A DNA stretch of 64,000 bases from Arthrobacter_E sp041360795 (lineage in GTDB: Bacteria; Actinomycetota; Actinomycetes; Actinomycetales; Micrococcaceae): contig NZ_JBFUPW010000001.1 in the NCBI RefSeq assembly GCF_041360795.1, positions 1,302,001 through 1,366,000 on the forward strand, written 5' to 3'. How positions within the stretch are numbered: position 1 is the first letter of the stretch; every line of letters starts with the position of its first letter. Under the pieces are notes generated by a model. It saw only the letters and a program-made list of their open reading frames with translations, was not told the origin of the DNA and made no database searches. The position numbers were made by a program, and so were the translations under genes. Shown in pieces: positions 43,124 through 51,917 of the stretch.

Positions 43124-43405
43124 GCCGACAGGCGCTCGTTGTGACGACAGGTGCCTCCAACCTCGCTGACCAGGCATCATCTGCAGTTCGGTCCTCCGCT
43201 GCCGCGAAGTACCGGCAGTAGCGCCCGCCCGACAGGACCGCGCGCAGCCGCTCAACCCGGATGTCAACAAGAAATGAAATTTCAGTCTCACTCTTGACCA
43301 GTAAGTTACCGACAAGTAGGTTTCAAGCTATCACCGCGCCTTACCCCGGGTTCACGGCTTCGTGGGCCTGACACTCACGGAACAAAGACGTCCCGAAAGG
43401 CCACC

Positions 43406-44650
43406 ATGACATCGTTGACCCGCCGAGTCGCCACTGCGGCCACGGTTTCACTGCTCACCGTCCTCTCGTTACTGCCCGGGGCCCCGGCCCAGGCGGCACC
43501 TCTCACCGATCCGGGTGACGCGACCCGGCCGGCGTTCTATCAGGCGCCGGCGCAGCTCCCGGCCCAGAACGGCGCCGTCATCAAGGCCGAACCTGAGCCC
43601 TTCCACCTGGATCCTCTCAATCTGCGCGGCACGCTCATCACGTCCCAGCGCATCATGTACAAGACGACGAACCGGACCGGGACCCCGGTCGGCGTCACCG
43701 GCACCGTGATCACCCCCAAGACCGCGTGGTCCGGCCCCGGAAAGCGGCCGCTGATCTCGTTCGCGGTCGGCACGCAGGGCCTCGCCGATCAGTGTGCGCC
43801 CTCCCGTCTGCTGGCCTTCGCCGCGGAGTACGAGGAGGTGTTCGTCGGGACGTTGCTGAGCCGGGGCTACGCCGTCGCGATCACCGACTACGAAGGGCTG
43901 GGCACCGCAGGGATCCATACCTATATGGATCGGGTGTCTCAGGGCCGAGCAGTGCTGGACATGGCGCGGGCGGCCATCTCGCTTCCCGGCACCGGACTGA
44001 GCCCGCAGTCACCGATCGGTGTCGACGGATATTCGCAGGGCGGCGGGGCCGCGGCCGCCGCGGCCGAGCTCGCCCCGAGCTATGCGCCGGAGCTCCAGAT
44101 CAAGGGAGTGTCCGCCGGGGCCGTCCCCGCGGACCTCACCGCGGTCGGAACGTCGCTGGACGGCGGCCTGTACGCCGAGTTCATGCTCTTTGCGCTGGAC
44201 GGGCTGTTCAGCTCGTACGGTGTCGACCCGGCGTCGTTCCTCAACGCGGCCGGGCAGGCGAAGGCCGCCGAAGTCTCCGGCCACTGCGTCTGGAACCTGC
44301 CGCAGAACAGCTATGTGAAGATGTCGAACCTGTCCTCCTCGGGGCAGTCGTTCACGCAGCTCGCTCAGCAGGCGCCCATCTCCACGATGCTGGCGGACCA
44401 GCTCATCGGACGCGCGCGTCCCGGTGCTCCAGTCCTCATCACGCACTCCGTGGCGGATGACGTGATCCCGTACCGCGTGGGCAAGGGTCTGGCGCAGCGC
44501 TGGTGCACCGCCGGTGCGACCGTGAACTTCGTCCCCACTCCGGTCCCGACCCACGTCGGCGGAGCGGCGCCGCACTTCGCGGCGACGCTGGCGTTCTTCG
44601 AGGCGCGGTTCCGGGGCCTGCCGGCGACGAACAACTGCTGGACGCTCTGA
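43406..44650 (+). CDS. secreted lipase (LIP family)
   Basis: 414 residues with a Sec signal peptide (basic MTSLTRRVATAATV, hydrophobic core, cleavage near AQA-AP, about residue 31). Alpha/beta-hydrolase core: nucleophile in GVDGYSQGGGAA (about residue 213), Asp in THSVADDVIPY, His in PTHVGGAAPH. It matches secretory triacylglycerol lipases of the PF03583 type, which include fungal LIPs and the actinobacterial enzymes. Cys pairs near CAPSR, GHCVWN, RWCTAG and NNCW probably form disulfides. Monocistronic, strong terminator after it. Confidence 0.9.
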   Translation: MTSLTRRVATAATVSLLTVLSLLPGAPAQAAPLTDPGDATRPAFYQAPAQLPAQNGAVIKAEPEPFHLDPLNLRGTLITSQRIMYKTTNRTGTPVGVTGTVITPKTAWSGPGKRPLISFAVGTQGLADQCAPSRLLAFAAEYEEVFVGTLLSRGYAVAITDYEGLGTAGIHTYMDRVSQGRAVLDMARAAISLPGTGLSPQSPIGVDGYSQGGGAAAAAAELAPSYAPELQIKGVSAGAVPADLTAVGTSLDGGLYAEFMLFALDGLFSSYGVDPASFLNAAGQAKAAEVSGHCVWNLPQNSYVKMSNLSSSGQSFTQLAQQAPISTMLADQLIGRARPGAPVLITHSVADDVIPYRVGKGLAQRWCTAGATVNFVPTPVPTHVGGAAPHFAATLAFFEARFRGLPATNNCWTL

Positions 44651-44658
44651 CCGCAGAG

Positions 44659-44700
44659 AGCGGTCCGTCCCGGTTCAGGAAGCTTCCGGGACGGACCGCT
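44659..44700. terminator. bidirectional terminator between lipase and crtEb
   Basis: A perfect 15-bp stem (44659-44673 with 44686-44700) between convergent genes, starting eight bases after the lipase stop and ending just before the crtEb stop. Confidence 0.82.
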
Positions 44701-44704
44701 GACC

Positions 44705-45610
44705 TCAGATCCCCAGGCTGAGCCCGATCATGGTCAGGGTCACCGCGAAGCCCGTCAGGTAGTTGAGCCACAGGAACCTCCGCCAGCCGGGACGGGTCCG
44801 TTCCGACGTCTCATCCCGCACACCGCGATACGGGGCCACATTGAGGAGATACGGGATCGCCAGAAGCCCCGTCCAGCGGGCCGGTCCTCCGGTCACCAGA
44901 AGAACCACTCCCGCGGCGGTGTAGCAGACCAGCACCAGCCCGAGGGTCACGCGGCTGCCGAGCAGGGTGCCGATCGAGTCGATGCCGGCCGCGCGGTCCG
45001 GGAGGATGTCCTGGATCGCCCCGAAGGCGTGGCTCGCCATGCCCCAGAGGAAGAAGGCGCAGAGCACGCTCACGCCGATCGCGGCGGCGTCGGGCGTCAC
45101 GACCGCCGAGCCGCCCGGCGCCCAGCCCGCGAGCACCAGGCCGTACAGCGCGGGGGAGACGAAGTGCGTGCTGGACGTGATGGAGTCCAGGACCGGTATC
45201 TCTTTGAACCGCAGCCCCGCGACGCTGTACGCGGCGACGGCGAACAGCGAGACGGCCAGCACGAGCCAGCTCCACGGTCCGCCGCCGAGCACCAAGGCGA
45301 TGACGAACGGCACGCACGAGCCCCACACCAGGTACAGGACGGGCCGGTGCAGCGAGGGGTCCAGCACTGCGCCCTCGACGCCGCCCTTGCGAGGGTTGCG
45401 CAGATCGGACTCGTAATCGAACACGTCGTTCGTGCCGTACATCGCCGCGTTGTAGGGGATGAGGAAGAAGAGCGTCCCCACCACGAGTTTCCAGTCGACC
45501 ACTCCGGCCGTCAGAAAGTACGCGGCGGCGAACGGGAAGGCGGTGTTGGGCCAGGAGATGGGGCGCGAGGCCACGAAGACCTTGCGCAGCAGATCAGCGG
45601 TCACTGTCAT
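44705..45610 (-). CDS. crtEb: lycopene elongase (UbiA-family prenyltransferase)
   Basis: 301 residues; adds C5 prenyl units to the ends of lycopene to begin C50 carotenoid synthesis. Multi-span UbiA-type enzyme with both Asp motifs: NDVFDYESDLRNPRKGG near residue 75 and DILPDRAAGIDSIGT near residue 200. Last gene of the crt operon; its ATG at 45610 overlaps the end of crtYf by 17 bases. The product identity (flavuxanthin-type) is inferred from cluster content. Confidence 0.9.
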   Translation of the reverse strand: MTVTADLLRKVFVASRPISWPNTAFPFAAAYFLTAGVVDWKLVVGTLFFLIPYNAAMYGTNDVFDYESDLRNPRKGGVEGAVLDPSLHRPVLYLVWGSCVPFVIALVLGGGPWSWLVLAVSLFAVAAYSVAGLRFKEIPVLDSITSSTHFVSPALYGLVLAGWAPGGSAVVTPDAAAIGVSVLCAFFLWGMASHAFGAIQDILPDRAAGIDSIGTLLGSRVTLGLVLVCYTAAGVVLLVTGGPARWTGLLAIPYLLNVAPYRGVRDETSERTRPGWRRFLWLNYLTGFAVTLTMIGLSLGI

Positions 45611-45944
45611 GGCCACCCCGCCTCTCGCGTCCACGAAGGAGAACCCAGAGCGCCGGGAGCATCAGCGCCGCCGCCACCGGATAGGCGAAGTCCTCCAGCG
45701 GGACGTTGCCGAGGTGCGCGCCGCTGAGGCTCGCCGGGTCGTAGGAGAACAGCCCGACGGCGATCATCACGTTGTCGAACACCGCCGTCAGCGCGAGCAG
45801 CACGACGCCGGCAACCACCACCGCGGGCCAGCTCAGCCGGGCGTCGGCCCGCCGCCCGGAGCGTCGGCGCAGGGCCACCGCCACTCCCGCGGTTACCGCA
45901 CCGCAGACGACGAGGAACACGGCGTCCAGCGCGAGGTAACTCAT
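45594..45944 (-). CDS. crtYf: C50 carotenoid epsilon-cyclase subunit (CrtYf type)
   Basis: 116 residues, three hydrophobic helices, lycopene cyclase domain. The conserved LTAVFDNVMIAVGLFSYDP and GNVPLEDFAYPVAAALM match heterodimeric cyclase subunits. Works with the adjacent CrtYe to cyclise both ends of the C50 skeleton. ATG 45944 overlaps the crtYe stop (ATGA). The e/f assignment follows gene order and could be CrtYg/CrtYh; ring type cannot be read from sequence alone. Confidence 0.85.
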   Translation of the reverse strand: MSYLALDAVFLVVCGAVTAGVAVALRRRSGRRADARLSWPAVVVAGVVLLALTAVFDNVMIAVGLFSYDPASLSGAHLGNVPLEDFAYPVAAALMLPALWVLLRGRERRGGHDSDR

Positions 45945-46279
45945 GGGCCCACCCGTTTCCGCCGTCGCTCCTGGACGTGTTCGAGGACCCGCTCGGCGCC
46001 CGCGAACAGCACGAGCGCCGTGTAGCAGAGGAACGCCAGGAACACCGGCTCTTCGAGGGGAAGCTCCGGGGCGAGGAGCACTCCCGTCATGTGCGCGGAG
46101 TCGCCGTGCCGGAAGATGCCCAGTCCGATCGCGATCAGATCCCACACGAGGAAGAACACGGTGCCGAACAGCACCACCACGGCGGCTGAACGCGGGGCGC
46201 GCCACATCACGAGGCTCCAGCGCCGGTCGAGCACGGCCATTCCGGCGGCGCTCACGAGGAGAGCCAGCAGATAGGTCAC
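45941..46279 (-). CDS. crtYe: C50 carotenoid epsilon-cyclase subunit (CrtYe type)
   Basis: 112 residues, three helices. The first subunit of the split cyclase: YLLALLVSAAGMAVLDRRW and FFLVWDLIAIGLGIFRHGDS with PELPLEEPVFLAFLC are typical. ATG 46279 overlaps the crtI stop. Both small subunits are required together in Corynebacterium and Micrococcus. Confidence 0.86.
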   Translation of the reverse strand: MTYLLALLVSAAGMAVLDRRWSLVMWRAPRSAAVVVLFGTVFFLVWDLIAIGLGIFRHGDSAHMTGVLLAPELPLEEPVFLAFLCYTALVLFAGAERVLEHVQERRRKRVGP

Positions 46280-47907
46280 CGTGCCTCCAGGGCGGAGGCC
46301 CGGTCCGGCGCCGGCTCAGCGGGTCCCGGACGCCGTTCACCGCGCACCCGTTTGAGCACGAGTTCCGCGCTGATCAGGCACATCGGCAAGCCGATCCCGG
46401 GACGGACCGAGGCCCCGGCGTAGTGCAGCCCCTGGACCTTCCGGCTCACATTGCCGGGCCGGAAGAAGGCGCTCTGCCGCAGGGTGTGGGCAAGTCCGAG
46501 AGCGCCGCCGCGCCAGGCGTTGAAGTCCGCTGCGAAGTCGGCCGGCCCCAGGGTTCTCCGCACCACGATCCGTGAGGCGAGGTCCGGGATGCCGGCCCAG
46601 GCGGCGATCTGATCCACGGCGTGATCCACGGCCGCTTCGACCATGGCGGAGCCGTTGCCGTCCATGCCCCCGCGTCCCCATTCGGGGCGGGCGGGGGACG
46701 GGACGAGCACGAAGAGGCTCTCGTCCCCGGTCGGGGCGACGCCCGGGTCGCTCGCGCTCGTCCTGCTGACGTAGATCGAGGTGGTCTTCGGCAGCGCGCC
46801 GGGGTCCGGGACGGTGTGCGGCGACCGCGAGTCGCTGATCCAGTCGAAGTCCTCGCGCCAGTCCCGGCTGAAGAAGAGGTTGTGGTGGCTGAGTTCCGGG
46901 AGCGTGCCCCGGACGCCGAGGCACGCGAGGAACGCCCCCGGGCCGGGGTCCCGCCGGCTCCAGGCCTTTTCGGGGTGGGTGCGGAGCTCCTCGGGCAGGA
47001 GGGCGTTCTCCAGGTGGTGGAGATCCGCCGCGCCCACCACCAGGTCCGCGTCGTGGCGATGCACCGTGCCGGCGTCGTCCGTCCATTCGATGCCCGTGAC
47101 GGCGGTGGCGCCAGGGCCCGTGGAGGTGAGGATGCGCTCCACGCGCGCCGACGTGACGATCCCGGCGCCCGCCGCGACGCTCAGCCGGGCCATCGCGTCG
47201 ATGAACGCCGCGAAACCGCCCTGCGGATAGAGCACGCCCTGTTCGAGGTCGAGGTGGCTCATGAGCTGATACAGCGCCGGGGCTTTGTAGGGCGTGGTCC
47301 CCAGAAAGACGGCGGGGTAGCCGAGGATCTGCTGCTGCCGGTGGTCCCGGAACCGGTGCCGGGTCACGCCGGCGAGGCTCCGGCCCAGCGCCGACAGCAG
47401 GCGCGGGACCCTGCGCAGCACCTCCGGATGGGTCAGGAACCGGGCCGAGGAGAAATCGTCGTACAGGAAGTGCCGCAGCGCCGTGTCGTACAGGTCCCCA
47501 GCTTCCCGGAGGTAGCCCGCGAGTTTCGCACCGCTCCCAAGGTCGAGCTCGTCGAACAGCGCTGCCGCCCGGGCGGCGCCGACCGGGACGTCCCGGTGTA
47601 CCGCCTCACCTTCGAAGAACGTCCGGTATCCCGGGTCCAGCCGCGTCAGGGTCAGTTCGGCCTCGGCTGAGGTCCCCATGAGCCGGAACCAGTGGTCGAT
47701 GACCTCCGGCATGAGATACCAGGACGGGCCGGTGTCGAACCGGAACCCGTCCTTCTCCCAGCGCCCTGCCCGTCCGCCGACCTGCTCGCACTGATCGAAC
47801 ACGGTGACGTCGTGGCCGTCACGGGCCAGCAAGCCCGCCGTCGCCAGCCCCGAAGCGCCGGCGCCGATGATCGCGACCCGCAAACGGTCCTGCGTCCGGG
47901 CGCTCAT
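46276..47907 (-). CDS. crtI: phytoene desaturase
   Basis: 543-residue FAD enzyme converting phytoene to lycopene by four desaturations. N-terminal FAD motif VAIIGAGASGLATAGLLARD; the C-terminal carotenoid-desaturase signature is GASVRPGIGLPMCLISAE. Length is normal. ATG at 47907 overlaps the crtB stop (ATGA). Confidence 0.95.
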   Translation of the reverse strand: MSARTQDRLRVAIIGAGASGLATAGLLARDGHDVTVFDQCEQVGGRAGRWEKDGFRFDTGPSWYLMPEVIDHWFRLMGTSAEAELTLTRLDPGYRTFFEGEAVHRDVPVGAARAAALFDELDLGSGAKLAGYLREAGDLYDTALRHFLYDDFSSARFLTHPEVLRRVPRLLSALGRSLAGVTRHRFRDHRQQQILGYPAVFLGTTPYKAPALYQLMSHLDLEQGVLYPQGGFAAFIDAMARLSVAAGAGIVTSARVERILTSTGPGATAVTGIEWTDDAGTVHRHDADLVVGAADLHHLENALLPEELRTHPEKAWSRRDPGPGAFLACLGVRGTLPELSHHNLFFSRDWREDFDWISDSRSPHTVPDPGALPKTTSIYVSRTSASDPGVAPTGDESLFVLVPSPARPEWGRGGMDGNGSAMVEAAVDHAVDQIAAWAGIPDLASRIVVRRTLGPADFAADFNAWRGGALGLAHTLRQSAFFRPGNVSRKVQGLHYAGASVRPGIGLPMCLISAELVLKRVRGERRPGPAEPAPDRASALEAR

Positions 47908-48860
47908 GCGGAAACCTGCCGTCCCGCACCGCGCGCCGGACCCAGTCCGAGCAAGACCGCGCCTGCCAGGCAGGCCTTCTCCCGTCCGGGCACGCGGACG
48001 CGCTCGTGTGCCACCACGGCTGCGGGGGTGGCCGCGAGCCGGTCGGTGAGCGCCGCGAACAAGGCATAGGCGAGCTCCACGGCTTTACGGCACGACGCCG
48101 GCAGGCGCCGCACGCCAGGAAGCGCGGCGCGCAGATCATCCCGGATGCCGTCGACGAGGACGTTCTTCTGCGTCTCGGTCAGGGTGCCGTCCTCGATGCC
48201 GGGGAAGTACCCGCGGCCCAGTTCCACGGTGTCCTCGCACAGGTCCCGCAGGAAGTTGACCTTCTGGAACGCCGCGCCCAGGCGTCGTGCCGGTTCGGCC
48301 AGCTCCTCCCACCGTTGCCCGGCGGATTCCGGAGCGTCCTCATCCGAGCTGAGGAACACCCGCAGGCACATCAGACCGACCACTTCGGCGGAGCCGTAGA
48401 TGTACGTCTCCACGGAATCCTCCGTGTGGGGCACTGCGACGCAGTCCCGTCGCATGGACGCGAAGAAAGGTGTCACGAGGGCCGGGTCGATCCCCGTCCT
48501 CCGGGCCGTCTCCGCGAAGGCGTGCACGACCGGGTTGGCGCTGTACCCGCGGTCGAGGGCCAGCAAGGTCTCCTGCTCCAGACCGTCGAGGCAGGCCAGG
48601 ACCTCTTCGGCGGAGAACCCGGCATGAGCGGCCGCGCCGTCCACCACCTCATCGGCCAGGCGGACGAGAGCGTAGACGTTGGCGATGTCCTGCCGGACCG
48701 GCCGGGGGAGCAGGCGGCATGCGAGGGAGAAGGAGGTCGAATAACGCCGGATGATCACGACCGACCCCGCGCTCGCGGCCGAGGAGTAGCGCGCGAGGGG
48801 ATCGGGAACATCGTGCCGTGCCGTCCGTGGGCCGGTGCGGGATTTCAGCGAGAGGGTCAT
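47904..48860 (-). CDS. crtB: phytoene synthase
   Basis: 318 residues; condenses two GGPP to phytoene. The first Asp-rich motif is in VYALVRLADEVVDG (Tyr, Asp and Glu of the family) and the second is FLRDLCEDTVELGRGYFPG. The N-terminus contains YSTSFSLACRLLP, the substrate-pocket signature. ATG overlaps the crtE stop by one base. Confidence 0.95.
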   Translation of the reverse strand: MTLSLKSRTGPRTARHDVPDPLARYSSAASAGSVVIIRRYSTSFSLACRLLPRPVRQDIANVYALVRLADEVVDGAAAHAGFSAEEVLACLDGLEQETLLALDRGYSANPVVHAFAETARRTGIDPALVTPFFASMRRDCVAVPHTEDSVETYIYGSAEVVGLMCLRVFLSSDEDAPESAGQRWEELAEPARRLGAAFQKVNFLRDLCEDTVELGRGYFPGIEDGTLTETQKNVLVDGIRDDLRAALPGVRRLPASCRKAVELAYALFAALTDRLAATPAAVVAHERVRVPGREKACLAGAVLLGLGPARGAGRQVSA

Positions 48861-49987
48861 CAGTTCTCCCGGTGCAGGACGTGGTTGCAGATGCGTGTCA
48901 GATCGGTGCGCAGGGGCGCCGGCAGGCCGGCGTCCGCCGCGTCGCGGAGTGCTTCGCTGACGAGTTCATGGGCCAGTGCCAGGGCCGAGTCGTCCGCCCC
49001 TGCGTGGTGCAGCGCCGCTTTCAGGGCCTCGGCGGCGTCGTCGGAGTCCGTGGCGGCGCGCAGGCGGGAGGAGACCTGCGGGTCCCGCTTGCCGAGCGCC
49101 GTCAGGGCCGTCATCTTGCCGCCGCGCAGGTCCGAGGTCACGGATTTCCCGGTCTGGCCCGGGTCGCCGAAAGTGCCGAGGACGTCGTCGATGACCTGGT
49201 AGGCGATGCCGACCTTCTCGCCCAGCAGCTCGAGGGCAGCGGCCGACGCCACGGGGGCTCCGGCCAGCAGGGCCCCGGCGGCCAGGGGAGCCGCGAAGGA
49301 GTACACGGCGGTCTTCTGGCGCTCCATTTCGAGGACGTCCCCGAGCGAGATCGACGTGTCCTGGGCGATGAGGATGTCCTCGAGTTCCCCGCCGGCCGCG
49401 TCGGCCACGGCACGGTCCATGAGGTCGGCGATAGCCTGGCGTGCAGGCTCCGGGCAGTTCAGTTCCCGCACCGCGCGGAAGGCGGCGGCCAGCAGCATGT
49501 CCCCGGCGACGATGGCGACCGAGCGGCCCACGTGGCGAGCCTCCTCCTCCGGCAATCCGCGTTCGAGGGCTCCTCGGCCGTAGATGCCGGCGATGTTGCT
49601 GCGTCCCCGCCGGGTGAGGTCCTGGTCGATCACGTCGTCGTGGATCACGAGCGCCGCATGGAGGAGTTCGAAGGCGGCTCCGAGGGCCGAGCAGCGGACC
49701 TCATCTGTCCCGCCGAACGCCGCGTAGCTCGTCCAGACGAGCTGGGGCCGGAGCCGCTTGCCGCCTTCGAAAGAGTCCGCCAGATGACGCCACAGTCCGC
49801 GGGCCTGCACGGAGTTGGTGGCGTCGATCGCCGAGGTGATGATGTCCACGATCTGCTCGTCGACCAGGCGGGAGGTGCGGGGCCAGGTCGCGACCGCAGA
49901 AGCGGACGTGACCGGATGGTGCGAGGTCTGGGTCTCGGGGAGGTGATGGTCCGGCGCCGTCCACGCCGTCTGGGTCACACTGCTCAT
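48860..49987 (-). CDS. crtE: geranylgeranyl diphosphate synthase
   Basis: 375 residues; polyprenyl synthase adding IPP to give GGPP. First aspartate-rich motif LVIHDDVIDQDLTRRGRSN; second is VIDDVLGTFGD. The N-terminal 50 residues are a hydrophilic extension. First gene of the crt operon; ATG 49987 is five bases after AAGGAG, while an in-frame GTG at 49993 would lie inside that site. Confidence 0.93.
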   Translation of the reverse strand: MSSVTQTAWTAPDHHLPETQTSHHPVTSASAVATWPRTSRLVDEQIVDIITSAIDATNSVQARGLWRHLADSFEGGKRLRPQLVWTSYAAFGGTDEVRCSALGAAFELLHAALVIHDDVIDQDLTRRGRSNIAGIYGRGALERGLPEEEARHVGRSVAIVAGDMLLAAAFRAVRELNCPEPARQAIADLMDRAVADAAGGELEDILIAQDTSISLGDVLEMERQKTAVYSFAAPLAAGALLAGAPVASAAALELLGEKVGIAYQVIDDVLGTFGDPGQTGKSVTSDLRGGKMTALTALGKRDPQVSSRLRAATDSDDAAEALKAALHHAGADDSALALAHELVSEALRDAADAGLPAPLRTDLTRICNHVLHREN

Positions 49988-50024
49988 GTCCACTCCTTGA
50001 CTCGGCCGGCAGAACTGCCTAGCT

Positions 50025-50080
50025 CCTAGAACATCTAGCTTGTTGTATATCTCGACTATCTACAAATATGGTTGTCTAGG
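50025..50080. promoter_or_regulatory. candidate operator/promoter region between crtE and tspO-like gene
   Basis: AT-rich island in GC-rich DNA. An inner imperfect palindrome TTGTA-N13-TACAA (50043-50065, further symmetric at two inner AT steps) lies inside an outer CCTAGA/TCTAGG pair (50025-50030, 50075-50080) with nearly the same centre. A regulator bound here could control both divergent operons. No regulator gene is adjacent. Confidence 0.45.
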
Positions 50081-50108
50081 AACGCTCGATTGTCCAGAGG
50101 AGGACATC

Positions 50109-50897
50109 ATGTCGATGGCACTACAGTCCCCGAAGTCGCACCTCGCCCCCGCCGCGGCCACCCTTGCGGCAGCCCTTCTGGCGCTGCTGCTCGCGGCAGG
50201 AGGGTCCGGCGCGTTCGGTCTCACCCCGGTCGCGTCCGCGGCGGGAGGATATCTCTCCAGCACCGCCACTCCACTGGCCCCGGCCAACGCCGCGTTCGGC
50301 ATCTGGAGCGTGATCTACCTGGGACTCCTGGCCTATGCGGTCTGGCAGCTCGGCCGCCGGGCCCGAGCGGACGCCCTGCAGCAGCGGCTCAGGCCGTGGG
50401 CCGCCGCGTCGATGCTGCTCAATGCCGGGTGGCTCTGGGCGGCCCAGCTCGGCAGTCTCCCGGCCACCCTGGTGGTCATGGTCCTGCTGCTCGCGGTGCT
50501 GTGCCGGATTCTCGTGCTGACCGAGGGTATTGCGCCCCGGGCCGGTGTGGAATGGTTGCTGAGTGTGGCGGTCTTCGGCCTTTATCTCGGCTGGATCTGC
50601 GTCGCCACGGTGGCGAATGTGGCTGCGATGCTCGCCTGGAGCGGTGTCGACTGGCCTGAGGTTCCGACGGCAGTGGTCGTGTTCGCCGTCGTCGTGGCGA
50701 TCGGGCTCGTCCTGGCACGCCGCGGGGCCTGGACGCCGCTGGTCTCCATGATCTGGGGCGTCGCCTGGATCGCCGTCGCGCGGTGGCAGGGCCCCCGCTA
50801 CTCGCCGGACGTGGCGCTTGTGGCGCTGCTCGCCGTCGTCGCGCTGGTGCTCGGAGCGGCGCTGCTCCTCGCGCGGCGCCGAACGGTCAAGGCATAG
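50109..50897 (+). CDS. TspO-like tryptophan-rich membrane protein
   Basis: 262 residues with about seven hydrophobic helices. The middle has the TspO/MBR-like pattern ANAAFGIWSVIYLGLLAYAV and a later NAGWLWAAQ helix, both rich in Trp. TspO-like proteins bind porphyrins or isoprenoid-type ligands and in Rhodobacter affect pigment genes; this member is longer than classical TspO (about 160 residues). Divergent from crtE and upstream of DUF2867 and idi. ATG 50109 follows AGGAGG. Confidence 0.75.
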   Translation: MSMALQSPKSHLAPAAATLAAALLALLLAAGGSGAFGLTPVASAAGGYLSSTATPLAPANAAFGIWSVIYLGLLAYAVWQLGRRARADALQQRLRPWAAASMLLNAGWLWAAQLGSLPATLVVMVLLLAVLCRILVLTEGIAPRAGVEWLLSVAVFGLYLGWICVATVANVAAMLAWSGVDWPEVPTAVVVFAVVVAIGLVLARRGAWTPLVSMIWGVAWIAVARWQGPRYSPDVALVALLAVVALVLGAALLLARRRTVKA

Positions 50898-50901
50898 TCC
50901 G

Positions 50902-51282
50902 GTGCTGACGGAGACCAGGGAATGGCGCTCCACCTCCAGCGCTCAGGACGTCTGGCGGGTGATCGACGCTTACGGATCGTCCGGGATCGCCATGCCGGGC
51001 GGCCAGGGCAAGAGCTATTGGTGCATCGAGTCACGGGAGCCGGGGAAGTCCCTGCTCCTGCGAGCGGGCCACCTCCGGCAGGGCCGTCTCTGGCTGGAGC
51101 TGTCGCTCGCGGATATCGGAGGCCAATGCGTCTGCCGGCAGCGGGTGATCTTCCTGCCGCATCACGACCGGTTCGCCCGGTTCCACTGGGCGAGGCTGCT
51201 CCCGTTCCGGCGGAGCGTGCTCCGCGGTGTCGGCGAGCGCCTGAACCGGTCCCTCCATGCCCCCACGGAAAGGCACCCATGA
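50902..51282 (+). CDS. DUF2867 domain protein
   Basis: 126 residues. Matches the DUF2867 pattern seen at the end of some short-chain dehydrogenase fusions: SLLLRAGHLRQGRLWLELSL, an inner VIFLPHHDRFARFHWARLLP, and FRRSVLRGVGERL. SRPBCC-like ligand-binding fold is likely. GTG start four bases after the TspO-like gene, and its end overlaps the idi start (ATGA). A stand-alone version in a carotenoid locus hints at binding a hydrophobic intermediate, but that is speculation. Confidence 0.7.
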   Translation: MLTETREWRSTSSAQDVWRVIDAYGSSGIAMPGGQGKSYWCIESREPGKSLLLRAGHLRQGRLWLELSLADIGGQCVCRQRVIFLPHHDRFARFHWARLLPFRRSVLRGVGERLNRSLHAPTERHP

Positions 51283-51836
51283 GCGCTCCAGCGTATGACA
51301 CGTCACTCGTCCAGCTGGTCTCCGAGCGGGGCGAACCGCTGGGGACGGCGTCCCGGGCAACCGTGCACACGACGACGACGCCGCTCCACCTTGCCTTCTC
51401 CTGTCACCTCCTCGACGGGCAGGGCAGGGTGCTGCTGACGAGGCGCAGTCTGTCCAAGACGGCGTGGCCGGGCGTCTGGACGAACTCGTTCTGTGGCCAT
51501 CCGGCGCCGGGGGAGCCGCTGGAGGAGGCCGTGAGGCGACGCGCGCTGGAGGAGCTGGGACTCGAGATCGCCGACGTGCGCACCGTCCTGCCGGATTTCC
51601 GGTACCGCGCTGTGGACTCCAGTGGCGTGGTGGAGCACGAGATCTGCCCGGTGTTCGTCGCCACGGCCACCCGCGACCCTGAACCTGCCCCGGAGGAGGT
51701 CGATTCGTGGGCCTGGGCGACCCCGGACCGCGTAGGTCAGGCGATCACCGCGACGCCGTTCGTCTTTAGTCCGTGGCTCGTGCTGCAGCATGCGGAACTC
51801 GGCCGCGGACTCTGGCAGGTCTCGGACCGCGGGTAG
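51279..51836 (+). CDS. idi: isopentenyl-diphosphate delta-isomerase
   Basis: 185 residues; interconverts IPP and DMAPP (type I, metal dependent). The Nudix-like box GHPAPGEPLEEAVRRRALEE, active-site Cys in WTNSFCGHP, and Glu in EHEICPVF are present. Fits the cluster by supplying DMAPP for CrtE. ATG 51279 overlaps the DUF2867 stop. Confidence 0.95.
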   Translation: MSAPAYDTSLVQLVSERGEPLGTASRATVHTTTTPLHLAFSCHLLDGQGRVLLTRRSLSKTAWPGVWTNSFCGHPAPGEPLEEAVRRRALEELGLEIADVRTVLPDFRYRAVDSSGVVEHEICPVFVATATRDPEPAPEEVDSWAWATPDRVGQAITATPFVFSPWLVLQHAELGRGLWQVSDRG

Positions 51837-51861
51837 CCCCCGGACCGGCTGCGAGCGCGGC

Positions 51862-51900
51862 GAAACGCCCCGTCCGGGCAAGGGCCCGGGCGGAGCGTTC
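51862..51900. terminator. bidirectional terminator after idi
   Basis: Arms 51862-51878 and 51885-51900 form a GC-rich stem with G-U pairs and one bulge, between the convergent idi and ABC permease genes. Confidence 0.6.
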
Positions 51901-51917
51901 CGTATCGCTCGCTGTGC

